Part shown: positions 42,630 to 51,694 of the stretch, in pieces
Position numbering within the stretch: the first letter of the stretch is position 1
How the letters are laid out: each line of letters starts with the position of its first letter
Origin: Pseudomonadota bacterium
Lineage (GTDB): Bacteria > Pseudomonadota > Gammaproteobacteria > JAKAQQ01
Assembly (NCBI GenBank): GCA_027365475.1
Contig: DAHXNI010000079.1
Span: forward strand, 1 to 64,000
Reading direction: 5' to 3'
DNA: 64,000 bases
Notes under the pieces: generated by a model
Database searches by the model: none
Told to the model about the DNA's origin: nothing
The model's input: the letters and a program-made list of their open reading frames with translations, nothing else
Translations under genes and position numbers: made by a program

Positions 42630-43856
42630 TCAACGAGATGGTCGACCGCCCGGGGTGAGCCACGGAGCGGGATCGATCGGTTCCGCGCCGCGGCGGATCT
42701 GGAAATAGAGGTCCGGGCGGCGGCCCCGACCGGATCCGAGACGCCCGATCGGATCTCCCGCGTTAATCCAATCGCCGACCCGGTCGTAGAGCACCGTGTT
42801 GTGAGCATAGACCGTGTAGTAACCCCGTCCTTGCGCCACCACTGCAATCAACCCGAAGTTGGGAAGCCATCCGGAAAACACGACCTCGCCATGTGCGACC
42901 GCCCGGACACGGGCTTCTTTGTGAGAGCGAATCAGGAGGCCGTGACTGAGCAGACGACCGCCCGCTTCTGGAGAACCGAAGCCGCGCACGATCGTTCCCT
43001 GGACCGGCCAGGGCAGATGCCCGCGCAGGCGTGGGAATGGCGCCTCGGCCAACTGGTTGGCAGGCGTGGGCATTCCACGCGGGGCCGCACGAAGACGCGA
43101 CCACATGGCCTCAAGTTCCCGGTAGCGCATTCGGAGCGCATCCAACCGGGTGTATCCGTGCTTCATGCGCGCTGAAAGAGCAGCAAGCAATGCGAGCCGC
43201 CGAGCCCGATCGGCTTCGAGCTCGAGGTCCGTTCGCATCCGGACTGCCTCAAGAGCCCGCAACCGCCCAACCGTCTGCTGCAATCGACTCCGGGCCAAGG
43301 CGAGATTCTGCGCAAGCGCATCAAGGGACCTCAGTCGGGACGCAGTGGCCCTGTTAACGAGTCTCCACTCACCGAGCAGGCGGGAGAGTCGACTCACCGA
43401 TCCTCCCCCGAGCAGGAACCGCAAACGGGCCTCCCGTCCCAGGATGAACCGCGTCTGGATCAGCCGGACCAGAGCCTCCCGTTCATGCGCAAGCTGGCGT
43501 TCGATGCGATCCTCGCGCTGTGACAGGAGGCGATCCCGTCTGACAAGTCCCACCCTCTGCCGCCTGAGCGTGCGCAGCTTATCCCGGCTCTCCGCGAGTG
43601 CGTGCGTGGTTCGATCAAGTGCCCGCAGCACACGAACATGACGGGCACGCTCCAAAGCCAATCGGTTCTCGGTTTCCCGGAGTCTCATCCGGATCCGGGA
43701 TCCGTGAACCTCCGGCACATCCGCACGCCCGCGATCCACCGGCCACAAAAGAGCGATGGCGAGAAGAAGCACCCACCCGAGCGAAACTTTCACCACGCGC
43801 CTCCTGTCTACCCGATCAGCCGTTTCGGCGGGCAGAACCCCAGGGCCATCCGGCAA
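42630..43856 (-). CDS. EnvC-like murein hydrolase activator with degenerate LytM domain
   Basis: The 408-residue periplasmic protein has a signal peptide (SLGWVLLLAIALLWPVDRG), a long Arg-rich coiled coil (about residues 50-270) and a C-terminal M23/LytM domain (about 280-400). Zinc ligands are replaced: the usual HxxxD is SHGLLI and HLHFE is DLYFQIR. It therefore resembles EnvC, which does not cleave peptidoglycan itself but activates amidases AmiA/AmiB at the septum under FtsEX control. The start is uncertain; the ATG at 43856 gives a long n-region. Confidence 0.85.
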   Translation of the reverse strand: MPDGPGVLPAETADRVDRRRVVKVSLGWVLLLAIALLWPVDRGRADVPEVHGSRIRMRLRETENRLALERARHVRVLRALDRTTHALAESRDKLRTLRRQRVGLVRRDRLLSQREDRIERQLAHEREALVRLIQTRFILGREARLRFLLGGGSVSRLSRLLGEWRLVNRATASRLRSLDALAQNLALARSRLQQTVGRLRALEAVRMRTDLELEADRARRLALLAALSARMKHGYTRLDALRMRYRELEAMWSRLRAAPRGMPTPANQLAEAPFPRLRGHLPWPVQGTIVRGFGSPEAGGRLLSHGLLIRSHKEARVRAVAHGEVVFSGWLPNFGLIAVVAQGRGYYTVYAHNTVLYDRVGDWINAGDPIGRLGSGRGRRPDLYFQIRRGAEPIDPAPWLTPGGRPSR

Positions 43857-43983
43857 TCGATCTCAATTATCCACGGAAAGGCTCACGCGATTGCAAGGGA
43901 TCCGGTCACTTCGGGGTTGCTGTTCATACAGCCCGGCGTCGCTCCAGGGCACACAGAATGCATGCGCACACCCGGGAGCGGTC

Positions 43984-43989
43984 TATAAT
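43984..43989 (+). promoter_or_regulatory. Probable -10 element for the yibN-grxC-secB-gpsA run
   Basis: A perfect TATAAT lies 27 bases before the GTG of the rhodanese gene, in the divergent space from envC. The -35 region 17 bases upstream (CATGCG) is weak. Confidence 0.45.
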
Positions 43990-44015
43990 TGGCCAATTGA
44001 ACTCCGGATCGGATT

Positions 44016-44456
44016 GTGCTGAACCGCCTGCCCATCTTTGCTTCAAACCACTATCTTCTGGTTGCAGCGTTCGTGTTCATCCTGGTACTCATCGTCGCCG
44101 ATGAAGTGGAACGCAGAACCCGGCGTTATCGGGAGATCGGCGCTCAGGAAGCCACCCAGCTGATCAACCGGGGCGCGAGTCTTTTGGACCTCCGCGACCG
44201 CAAGACGTTCGATGAGGGCCATATCGCGAACGCCGTCCGGATCAATGCCGACGACCTTCGGGAACGAATCCCTGCGCTCGCGAAATCGAATCCTCCCGCG
44301 ATTATCCTCTGTTGCCAGAATGGAGAGCAATCCAAGCGGAGCGCAAAACAGGCCGCGGGCCTTTCTTCAACCCCGGTGGCCGTTCTCAAAAACGGCATCA
44401 CGCAATGGAAGCAGGAAAACTTCCCCTTGGTCCAGAAAAGCCGGGGACAGACGTGA
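44016..44456 (+). CDS. Membrane-anchored rhodanese-like protein (YibN)
   Basis: The 146-residue protein has an N-terminal transmembrane anchor (YLLVAAFVFILVLIVADE) and a rhodanese domain with ASLLDLRDRKTFDEGHI and the active-site loop LCCQNGEQSKRS, in which Cys would carry the persulfide. In gammaproteobacteria yibN lies upstream of grxC and secB, as here. The start is GTG; the end overlaps grxC by GTGA. Recent work on YibN homologues links them to membrane-protein biogenesis, but the sulfurtransferase role is inferred from the motif. Confidence 0.87.
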   Translation: MLNRLPIFASNHYLLVAAFVFILVLIVADEVERRTRRYREIGAQEATQLINRGASLLDLRDRKTFDEGHIANAVRINADDLRERIPALAKSNPPAIILCCQNGEQSKRSAKQAAGLSSTPVAVLKNGITQWKQENFPLVQKSRGQT

Positions 44457-44752
44457 GCGCCACAATTATCGTCTACACCACACCCCATTGCGGGTACTGC
44501 CGCATGGCGAAACAACTTTTAACCAGCCGTGGCTGGACCTTTCGCGAGGTGGACGTCGCAGACGATCCCGCCGCTCGCGCAACACTGGTCGCGACTACCG
44601 GTCGCAAAACCGTTCCCCAGATCTTCATCGGCCATCAGCCGATCGGGGGTTTCGAGGAACTCAAGGCCCTAGATGATTCGGGTGCGCTCGCCCGGCTGGT
44701 AGCGCAAACCCGAGACCCCCAACCCGACTCCGGGAGTACGCGCCATGAATGA
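44453..44752 (+). CDS. grxC: Glutaredoxin 3
   Basis: The 99-residue glutaredoxin has a dithiol active site CGYC near residue 15 (TTPHCGYCRMAKQLL), the TVPQIFIGHQPIGGFEEL glutathione-binding part and the expected thioredoxin fold. It reduces disulfides with glutathione in the cytoplasm. The start is a GTG overlapping the yibN stop; the last codons overlap secB by 8 bases. Confidence 0.93.
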   Translation: MSATIIVYTTPHCGYCRMAKQLLTSRGWTFREVDVADDPAARATLVATTGRKTVPQIFIGHQPIGGFEELKALDDSGALARLVAQTRDPQPDSGSTRHE

Positions 44753-45242
44753 GACCCCCACGCCTGTAGCAAGTCCGGAACCCGCTGAGCCACCGGAACG
44801 CCAGTTCTCGATCGAAGCCATCTACCTCAAGGACTGCTCCTTCGAATCGCCGCTCGCGCCTGCCATTTTGGGCACGCCCAATCTCGCGCCCGAAATTAAG
44901 GTAAACCTGCAAACGGCCATCAACGGGATCCGCGACAATCCTCATTTGCATGAGGTGGTGCTCACGGTGACACTGGAGGCCCGCTGGCAGGATCGGGTCA
45001 CTTTTCTGGCCGAGATTCATCAGGCCGCGCTGCTTCTCCTGCGCGGGTTCACGGACGAGGAAAAAGGACCCCTGTTGGGGGCCTATGCACCCGGGCTACT
45101 CTACCCTTACGCACGGGAACTTTTGGCGAGCCTGGTCAACCGGGGAGGCTTTCCGTCAGTGCTTCTGCAACCCGTCAACTTCGAAGCGATCTATCAACAG
45201 CACCTCATGCAGGCAACCCAGGCCAGCCCGGGACACGCCTGA
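44745..45242 (+). CDS. secB: Protein-export chaperone SecB
   Basis: The 165-residue tetrameric chaperone keeps preproteins unfolded for SecA. It shows FSIEAIYLKDCSFESPLAP, the LEARWQDRVTFLAEIHQAAL region and the conserved C-terminal VNRGGFPSVLLQPVNFEAIY. The acidic Pro-rich N-terminus is longer than in E. coli. It lies between grxC and gpsA, the conserved neighbourhood. Its presence supports a proteobacterial origin. Confidence 0.95.
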   Translation: MNETPTPVASPEPAEPPERQFSIEAIYLKDCSFESPLAPAILGTPNLAPEIKVNLQTAINGIRDNPHLHEVVLTVTLEARWQDRVTFLAEIHQAALLLLRGFTDEEKGPLLGAYAPGLLYPYARELLASLVNRGGFPSVLLQPVNFEAIYQQHLMQATQASPGHA

Positions 45243-45250
45243 GCGGACTT

Positions 45251-46285
45251 GTGAAAACGAGCGCCCCCTATGCGGTTCTCGGCGCCGGGTCCTGGGGAAC
45301 GGCACTGGCGCTCCAGCTAATCCGGAATCACCGGACCGTTCGTCTTTGGGGCCGCGATTCACAGGCACTTGCTGAACTCGATGCGCACCGGGAAAACAAA
45401 CGCTATCTGCCCGGTTTCTCATTGCCCGGAGCGCTTGCGCTCACAGGCGATCTCGCCTCTGCGCTCGCAGGCGCAGCGGGTGTGATCCTGGCGGTCCCTG
45501 CCGAGGCACTGCGCAGCACGCTCGAAGCGGCCACCCGGAAGGGTCTCGGTCGTCTGCCCATCCTGATTGCCACCAAGGGGATGGAGTCTGCAACCGCTCT
45601 CCTTCCCCATGAAGTTGCCCGCGCCGTAAGACCGACGGGTTCCCTGGCGTTGCTATCCGGTCCGAGTTTCGCACGGGAGGTGGCGCAGGGGCTTCCGACC
45701 GCCGTCACGATCGCCTCCGAGGAGACCGAGACTGCGCATCAGTTTGCAGATGCCTTCCATGGATCTTCGTTCCGGACCTACCTCGGAGTGGATCTGACCG
45801 GAGTCGCACTGGGCGGGGCTGTCAAAAACGTCATCGCGATCGGGGCTGGATTGTCCGATGGCCTTGGTATGGGTGCCAATGCCCGCGCCGCCCTGATCAC
45901 GCGCGGGTTGGCGGAACTCGTGCGTCTCGGACTGCACGAAGGTGCGCGCCTTGAGACCTTCATGGGCCTGTCCGGGGTAGGGGATCTCATACTCACCGCC
46001 ACGGATGATCAATCGCGCAACCATCGCTTGGGGCGGCTTTTGGCTGAAGGAGTGCCAATCGAAGCAGCGCAGAGCCGGATCGGTCAAGTGACCGAAGGGA
46101 TGCGGACACTCCCCGCTCTTCAAAAACGCAGACGGGGAGCCCAGGTCGAGATGCCTATCACCGATGCGCTCGATGCGATTCTCAACCAGGGAGCGGATCC
46201 GCGCCAATCCCTCGAGGGTCTGCTCGAGCGGAGCCGGACCGCTGAGTTTTCGGGAGCGGACCGGATAAACCGATGTCCGCCCTGA
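45251..46285 (+). CDS. gpsA: NAD(P)-dependent glycerol-3-phosphate dehydrogenase
   Basis: The 344-residue enzyme makes sn-glycerol-3-phosphate from dihydroxyacetone phosphate for phospholipid synthesis. It has the N-terminal GAGSWGTALALQL Rossmann motif, the substrate region LLSGPSFAREVAQGLPTA, the catalytic Lys in GGAVKNVIAIGAGLSDGL and MGLSGVGDLILT. The start is GTG 8 bases after secB. The last 13 bases overlap the following pyrD. Confidence 0.95.
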   Translation: MKTSAPYAVLGAGSWGTALALQLIRNHRTVRLWGRDSQALAELDAHRENKRYLPGFSLPGALALTGDLASALAGAAGVILAVPAEALRSTLEAATRKGLGRLPILIATKGMESATALLPHEVARAVRPTGSLALLSGPSFAREVAQGLPTAVTIASEETETAHQFADAFHGSSFRTYLGVDLTGVALGGAVKNVIAIGAGLSDGLGMGANARAALITRGLAELVRLGLHEGARLETFMGLSGVGDLILTATDDQSRNHRLGRLLAEGVPIEAAQSRIGQVTEGMRTLPALQKRRRGAQVEMPITDALDAILNQGADPRQSLEGLLERSRTAEFSGADRINRCPP

Positions 46286-47265
46286 ACTCTGTCACGCCCA
46301 CACGTCCGGATCCCAGACTCGGATGCCGCCTGTGTGGGCTTGAACTGAACAGCCCGGTCGTTCTTTTGTCCGGTTGTGTCGGGTTCGGGGAAGAATATAC
46401 CCGGATTGAGGGTTTCTCCCTGGATCAGGTCGGGGCTGTCTTTCTCAAGGGAACAACGCTCCTGCCCAGGCTCGGTAATGCCCCGCATCGGCTTTGGGAA
46501 ACCGCATCCGGCTATCTCAACGCCATCGGCCTGCAAAACCCTGGGGTCGCAGTAGTGGTGGAGGAGATTCTGCCTCGCCTGGATTTCAGCGAGACACGCT
46601 ACATTGCGAATGTCTCGGGCTCGACCCTCGAGGAATACGCTGAAGTCACCCGGCGATTCGATGATTCCCGAATCGACGCGATCGAGGTCAATATCTCCTG
46701 CCCGAATGTCCGGGAGGGCGGTGTCCATTTTGGCAATGACCCGGATATGTCCGCACGGGTTGTCGAAGCCTGCCGGACACGCACCCAAAAGCCACTCATC
46801 GTGAAGCTCTCGCCCAACCAGACCGATATCCGGGCCAACGCCCGGCGCTGCATCGAAGCGGGTGCTGATGCGCTCGCGGTCATCAATACCGTGACCGGGA
46901 TGGCGATCGACCGCAAGCGCCGGGAGCCTCTGCCCTCCTACGGACAGGGCGGCCTGTCTGGGCCTGCGATCAAACCGATCGCTCTGCTCAAGGTAGCCGA
47001 AGTGGCTGAAGTCTCCCTGCCCCGGGGGATTCCGATCATCGGCCAGGGCGGAATCTCTTCCGCAGAAGATGCGATCGATTTTCTGCTCGCAGGCGCGAGT
47101 CTTGTGGGCCTCGGGACCGGGCTGTTTTACGACCCGCTTTTGCCAAGACACGTCAACCAGGGGCTCTCCGCCTATCTCAACGAAAATCATCTCCGCCTGG
47201 CTGAGGTCACAGGAGCCCTCTCGCGACCCATCCCAGCCTCCCGCAACCCCAATCTCGAAAGCTGA
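46273..47265 (+). CDS. pyrD: Dihydroorotate dehydrogenase, class 1B-like
   Basis: The 330-residue FMN enzyme oxidises dihydroorotate in pyrimidine synthesis. The catalytic loop has VNISCPNVREGGVHFG with the Cys base of class 1 enzymes, NTVTGMAIDRK, GGLSGPAIKPIAL and IPIIGQGGISS. Class 2 enzymes, the usual gammaproteobacterial type, use Ser and have an N-terminal membrane helix, both absent here. Class 1B works with PyrK, which is not adjacent. Preceding gpsA overlaps by 13 bases. A related dihydropyrimidine or tRNA-type oxidoreductase is a less likely alternative. Confidence 0.8.
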   Translation: MSALNSVTPTRPDPRLGCRLCGLELNSPVVLLSGCVGFGEEYTRIEGFSLDQVGAVFLKGTTLLPRLGNAPHRLWETASGYLNAIGLQNPGVAVVVEEILPRLDFSETRYIANVSGSTLEEYAEVTRRFDDSRIDAIEVNISCPNVREGGVHFGNDPDMSARVVEACRTRTQKPLIVKLSPNQTDIRANARRCIEAGADALAVINTVTGMAIDRKRREPLPSYGQGGLSGPAIKPIALLKVAEVAEVSLPRGIPIIGQGGISSAEDAIDFLLAGASLVGLGTGLFYDPLLPRHVNQGLSAYLNENHLRLAEVTGALSRPIPASRNPNLES

Positions 47266-47406
47266 TCCACTTCCGGTATAAAACCATTGATAAAAAGAAT
47301 ATTATTTACAAATGATGGACTTTGGCTTACGCTGGATCAAAATCCTGGGTATACCACTTCGAACCCCGGGTGACGGGGAATCCGGTGGCTAGAGGAAATA
47401 GGGTGC
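47266..47406 (+). promoter_or_regulatory. AT-rich leader of the MSHA pilus locus
   Basis: This 141-base gap holds an AT-rich block (47276-47316) including TTGATA (47287-47292) and TACAAA (47307-47312), much richer in A/T than the surroundings. It probably carries the promoter of the downstream operon, but the hexamer spacing (14) is poor. Confidence 0.4.
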
Positions 47407-48330
47407 ATGTGGAAACTCGGTGAGAAATCGGGCGCCAAAACCGCTTTGACCGGCATCGTCCCCTTCGGGGAGACTCTGGCCTTGGCCAGAATCAGCCGCG
47501 ATCCCGGCCGCAAACCCTGCCTTGAGCGCTACGCCGAGGTCGCCGCGGATGCCCAGCCGGCCAAGCATCTCGAGAGTCTCATCCGCGAAGAGACGAGCGG
47601 CCGCGACCGGCTGAGTCTCGTCACGCCCTGGGAGGCCTATCGCATCCTGCTCGTCGACGCCCCGGATGTACCCGCCCACGAACTCCGGAGCGCCCTGCGC
47701 TGGAAGGTCAAGGACCTCATCGACTTCCACGTTGACGATGCCCTGATCGACGTCTTTGAACTGCCTGCCGAAACCCGCTCCGGGGAGGCACGTGCCAGCC
47801 TTTACTGTATTGCTGCCCGGACCGAAATCATCCGCGATCTCATCGAACGTGTGAGCGAAACCACCGCCAAAATCGCCGTGATCGACATTCCGGAAATGTG
47901 TGTCCGGAATCTGGCCGCGCTCGCGCCCGAGGATCGGGAAGGCCTTGTGAGCGTGCACCTTGAGGCCCAGCGCGGGCTGGTCGTGGTGACCCGTCAGCAC
48001 ACCCTCTACCTCGCGCGCCGGCTTGAGTTCGGAAGCGTGATGCTGGCCGCTGATCCCGCAACGGTGGAACAGTTGGCACTCGAGATCCAGCGTTCGATGG
48101 ATTACTGTGACCGCCATTTTCATCTGGCCATTCCCCGAACGATTCTGCTTTTACCATCCGACCAGACGGATACCCCGCTCGCGCAGGAGCTTGCCCGGCA
48201 CACGGGCCTCGAAGTCAGGCCCCTCGACCTCAACGATTGTCTGGAAGGCGGGCAGAAACTCGAATCTGCTGAACAGATCCGCGGGCTTTTAGCCATCGGG
48301 GCTGCCTTGAGGCTCGAACGGAATGCCTGA
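47407..48330 (+). CDS. mshI: MSHA biogenesis protein MshI (PilM-like)
   Basis: The 307-residue protein resembles the actin-like PilM fold that forms the cytoplasmic part of the type IV pilus alignment complex (for example VSVHLEAQRGLVVVTRQHTL and DYCDRHFHLAI). It is first in a run of overlapping msh genes; the end overlaps the next gene by 8 bases. ATP-binding residues are less clear than in PilM, as is usual for MshI. Confidence 0.82.
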   Translation: MWKLGEKSGAKTALTGIVPFGETLALARISRDPGRKPCLERYAEVAADAQPAKHLESLIREETSGRDRLSLVTPWEAYRILLVDAPDVPAHELRSALRWKVKDLIDFHVDDALIDVFELPAETRSGEARASLYCIAARTEIIRDLIERVSETTAKIAVIDIPEMCVRNLAALAPEDREGLVSVHLEAQRGLVVVTRQHTLYLARRLEFGSVMLAADPATVEQLALEIQRSMDYCDRHFHLAIPRTILLLPSDQTDTPLAQELARHTGLEVRPLDLNDCLEGGQKLESAEQIRGLLAIGAALRLERNA

Positions 48331-48943
48331 CATGCAGCAGGAGATCAACCTCTATCAACCCCTGTTCCACAAACGGTCCATCCCGCTTTCCGGGAAGGCC
48401 ATCGCCCAGATGCTCCTCCTGCTTCTTTGCGGCATCGCGATCGTTTACGCCTATGAATGGACCGTGCTGGCATCTGCGGACTCGGGTCTGCGGCATCTGA
48501 ACCATGAACAGGCACATCTCACCGAACGTCTGGCAACGCTCACACGCGAGGTCCACGCCCATCGTAAAAGTCCGCTTTTGGAAGCGCGTCTCCGGCAACT
48601 CGGTCGGGCGCTTTTGGAGAAGGAGAATGCGCTCAAACTTCTAAACACCCGTCGCTATGGCAACCTCCGGGGATTTTCAGACGAAATCGAGGCGCTCTCC
48701 CGCGCGATTGTTCCCGGGCTCTGGTTCCAAGCCATCCGGATCCGCAAGGGTGGCCGGACTCTCACACTCAAGGGGCACGCGCTCAAGGGATCCGATGTCC
48801 CCCGCTTTCTTAAACAACTGTCTCGAACCGGAGTGTCCCTCTCCATTCATCGGCTCCTCATCCGGCAAGGGCCCAAAGGGAAGGGCTATCTCGATTTCAT
48901 GATCTCGACGGCAGCACAAGGCCGCAAGGTCCATCACCGATGA
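48323..48943 (+). CDS. PilN-like pilus assembly protein
   Basis: The 206-residue bitopic protein begins with an NLY motif (QEINLYQPLFHKRS), the PilN peptide that binds PilM, followed by one transmembrane helix (MLLLLLCGIAIVYAYEW), a coiled coil and a ferredoxin-like periplasmic domain (VPGLWFQAIRIRKG). In MSHA loci this position is often annotated mshI2. It overlaps both neighbours. Confidence 0.82.
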   Translation: MPDMQQEINLYQPLFHKRSIPLSGKAIAQMLLLLLCGIAIVYAYEWTVLASADSGLRHLNHEQAHLTERLATLTREVHAHRKSPLLEARLRQLGRALLEKENALKLLNTRRYGNLRGFSDEIEALSRAIVPGLWFQAIRIRKGGRTLTLKGHALKGSDVPRFLKQLSRTGVSLSIHRLLIRQGPKGKGYLDFMISTAAQGRKVHHR

Positions 48944-49596
48944 TCCGCGAGAACTGGCTCAAGATTCTGCACCGCATCGACCAGATGAACATGCGGGAAC
49001 GCGTACTTTTGCTCATCACCCTGGCCGCTGTCATCTACTACCTTGGACAGAGTCTCTTTCTTGCACCTCTTAGCCAGACGCTCACCGCGAGAGAAAATGC
49101 CATCACTGCATCGGAATCCCACGTACGCGCACTAGGACAGGCCGCCCGCAAACTCGCCCGCGCGAACTTAGCGCACCCGAACCAGAACATGCGACGGGAG
49201 ATCGCCGAGATCCGCCTTAGGACCCAAACCGTCGACCGCGCGCTCGAACGTAAAACGACCGGGCTGGTCAATCCGGGCGCCATGCCGTCACTGCTCGAGG
49301 CGGTCCTGGCCGAACAGCACGGTCTCGTTCTCATCCGCGCGGAAAATCTTCCCCCCCGGCCTTTACTGAAGGATCCGCGCGCCGTCCGGAGCGGCATCAA
49401 CCTGTTCAGCCATCCCCTGATGATCGAGTTCACCGGCCGTTATGTATCCACGCTCAAGTATCTTCTTGCGCTCAACCGGCTACCCTGGCATTTTTACTGG
49501 GACCAGTTCGATCTCAAGGTGCTGCACTACCCCCAAAACCGGACGATCCTCATCGTTCATACCCTGAGCCTCAATCGTGCGCTCCTGCGTTCCTAA
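48940..49596 (+). CDS. mshJ: MSHA biogenesis protein MshJ (PilO-like)
   Basis: The 218-residue protein has an N-terminal transmembrane segment (LLITLAAVIYYLGQSLFL), a coiled-coil stretch and a PilO/GspM-like domain with YVSTLKYLLALNRLPWHFYW. It pairs with the PilN-like protein in the inner-membrane alignment subcomplex. The ATG is in a 4-base overlap with the previous gene. Confidence 0.82.
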   Translation: MIRENWLKILHRIDQMNMRERVLLLITLAAVIYYLGQSLFLAPLSQTLTARENAITASESHVRALGQAARKLARANLAHPNQNMRREIAEIRLRTQTVDRALERKTTGLVNPGAMPSLLEAVLAEQHGLVLIRAENLPPRPLLKDPRAVRSGINLFSHPLMIEFTGRYVSTLKYLLALNRLPWHFYWDQFDLKVLHYPQNRTILIVHTLSLNRALLRS

Positions 49597-49930
49597 TCTC
49601 CTCACCTGGGTCGTGCTTTCGGCTCTGCTCGGATGGGCTCCAACCGCACAGGCCCAACGCCTGATCGACCCTACCCGCCCACCGGACTTCATTGCGTCCA
49701 CCCCTCTGCACCCCACGACCACTTTCGAGCTCACCGCCATTCTGATCTCCCGGCATCGCAGGCTGGCTGTCATCAATGGGGTAGCCCTCGATGTCGGTGC
49801 CACACTCGCTGGTGCAACCGTGCTTGCCATCCGCCCTGATGCCGTCCGTCTGAGACTCCCTTCGGGTCGTCTCGTACGCCTCACCCTCTATCCAACCCAT
49901 ATGCGAACCGCTCTGAGGTCGCCGCGATGA
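49577..49930 (+). CDS. mshK: MSHA biogenesis protein MshK (PilP-like)
   Basis: The 117-residue exported protein has a signal peptide (WVVLSALLGWAPTAQA), the conserved RLIDPTRPPD segment, and a small beta domain like that of PilP/GspC that contacts the secretin. The start is GTG at 49577 overlapping mshJ by 20 bases; the stop overlaps mshL by ATGA. Confidence 0.82.
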   Translation: MRSCVPNLLTWVVLSALLGWAPTAQAQRLIDPTRPPDFIASTPLHPTTTFELTAILISRHRRLAVINGVALDVGATLAGATVLAIRPDAVRLRLPSGRLVRLTLYPTHMRTALRSPR

Positions 49931-51687
49931 AAAGAAGCTTGCTGCCGCTGTCCACACTTATGCTGCTGGCCTTGTCCGGCTGCATCACCACCCCACCTCA
50001 TTCGAGTCCGGCTTCGCTCCTGAGCCAGGCGGCCAGCATCCACCCTCAGCCACCGCACCGGGCCCTGCCCCCACCTCAGGCACTCCGGGCAAGTTTCCTG
50101 CCGCCGATCCGCCATGCACCGAGCCACCTGTCACCCGAACACTTCAATCTGGCGGTTCACAATGTGCCGGCCCGGGCATTCTTTCTGGGGCTCGTCAAAG
50201 GCACGTCTTATAACATCGTGGTCGCCCCCAAGGTCCGTGGGCGGGTCACCCTCACACTGAAACGCGTCACCATTCCAGAGGTGCTCGCGATCCTCGAGGC
50301 CACCTACGGCTATCATTACCAGCGCATTCCCGGCGGCTATCTGGTTCTGCCCAAGGGACTCCTGACTCGCGTGTTCCAAGTGAACTATCTCGACGTAAGC
50401 CGCAAAGGGGTCACCCGCACAATGGTGACATCCGGTGAGACCACCAATGTGCCGGAGAATAACGGCTATGGTGGTGGCATGTACGGAGGCATGTATGGAG
50501 GAGAGGGCGGCATCGGCATGACCGGATATTCCGGCGCGCAGGGCGGCATGAGCCAGCAGTTGTACCTGCCTTCAGGTCAGGAGGCTAGCACCAGCGTCGA
50601 GACGAAATTCAAGGCCGACTTCTGGAAACATATCCTGAAAGCTCTGGATTCGATCGTGGGCACGACCGGAGGGCGCAAGATCATCGTGAGTCCGGCATCC
50701 GGCGTGGTCGTGGTGCGGGCCACACCCGAAGATATCCGGATGGCCGCCCGTTACCTCAAAACGGTTCAAGGCAGTCTCGACCGCGAAGTGGTGATCGAGG
50801 CCAAAATCCTTGAGGTCACCCTGAATAAAGGATTTCAGACCGGAATCAACTGGGCGGCTTTGGGCCAGCCCGGCACCGGCAAAACGATCCTGGCCGGGCA
50901 AATCGGCGGTCAAAACCTCTTCAATCAGGGTGTTTCGACACTCGCCGGACAACCGATCGCACTCCAGCCCAACAACCCGACCCCGATTTCGAGCTTTCCC
51001 ACCACGGCATTCGGGGGGACTTTTGCCACCGCCCTCAACCTCGGGGATTTCAGCGGCTTCATCGAGTTGCTCCAGACCCAGGGCCAGGTCCACGTCCTGT
51101 CGAGCCCCCGTGTGGCTACCCTCAACAACCAGCAAGCCGTGATCAAGGTTGGAACGGATCAGTACTTCGTGACGGGCGTGAACAGCAACACCGTGGCGCT
51201 GACCGCGGTCAGCACGGCGAGCAACGTCATTCTCACACCGTTCTTTTCCGGGATCTCCCTCGATGTCACTCCCCAAATTACGAGTCATGGCGCGGTCATC
51301 CTCCAGATCCATCCGACTGTAAGCAAGGTCACGACCCAGATCACCTCCTATACGGTCTCCGGGCAGTCAAGCACTCTGCCGCTCGCACTGAGCCAGGTGC
51401 GCGAATCCGATACCGTGGTTCGTGCGCACTCGGGACAGGTGATCGTGATCGGAGGCCTCATGAAAAATGAGATCGAAAATCAGGTTTATGAGACGCCCGT
51501 CCTCGGTCATATCCCGTTTCTCGGGAACCTGTTCAAACAGAGGCTCCAGAAGACCGTCAAGACCGAACTCGTGATCCTGCTCCGTCCGATCGTGGTCGGA
51601 ACGCGACGCGCCTGGTCACGTTACGCACGCCATGAAGCCCACTACTTCCGGGGGTACGGCCATCTCCTCCATTCCAGGGGTCACTAA
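49927..51687 (+). CDS. mshL: MSHA secretin MshL
   Basis: The 586-residue outer-membrane secretin lets the pilus cross the outer membrane. It is a lipoprotein (LMLLALSGC), with STN and N domains, a Gly/Tyr/Met-rich linker at about residues 180-205 (GGGMYGGMYGGEGG) and the secretin core ending in VRESDTVVRAHSGQVIVIGG and PVLGHIPFLGNLFKQ. The Gly/Met-rich linker is unusual and may be a flexible spacer. Confidence 0.93.
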   Translation: MKRSLLPLSTLMLLALSGCITTPPHSSPASLLSQAASIHPQPPHRALPPPQALRASFLPPIRHAPSHLSPEHFNLAVHNVPARAFFLGLVKGTSYNIVVAPKVRGRVTLTLKRVTIPEVLAILEATYGYHYQRIPGGYLVLPKGLLTRVFQVNYLDVSRKGVTRTMVTSGETTNVPENNGYGGGMYGGMYGGEGGIGMTGYSGAQGGMSQQLYLPSGQEASTSVETKFKADFWKHILKALDSIVGTTGGRKIIVSPASGVVVVRATPEDIRMAARYLKTVQGSLDREVVIEAKILEVTLNKGFQTGINWAALGQPGTGKTILAGQIGGQNLFNQGVSTLAGQPIALQPNNPTPISSFPTTAFGGTFATALNLGDFSGFIELLQTQGQVHVLSSPRVATLNNQQAVIKVGTDQYFVTGVNSNTVALTAVSTASNVILTPFFSGISLDVTPQITSHGAVILQIHPTVSKVTTQITSYTVSGQSSTLPLALSQVRESDTVVRAHSGQVIVIGGLMKNEIENQVYETPVLGHIPFLGNLFKQRLQKTVKTELVILLRPIVVGTRRAWSRYARHEAHYFRGYGHLLHSRGH

Positions 51688-51694
51688 AGCGCAC

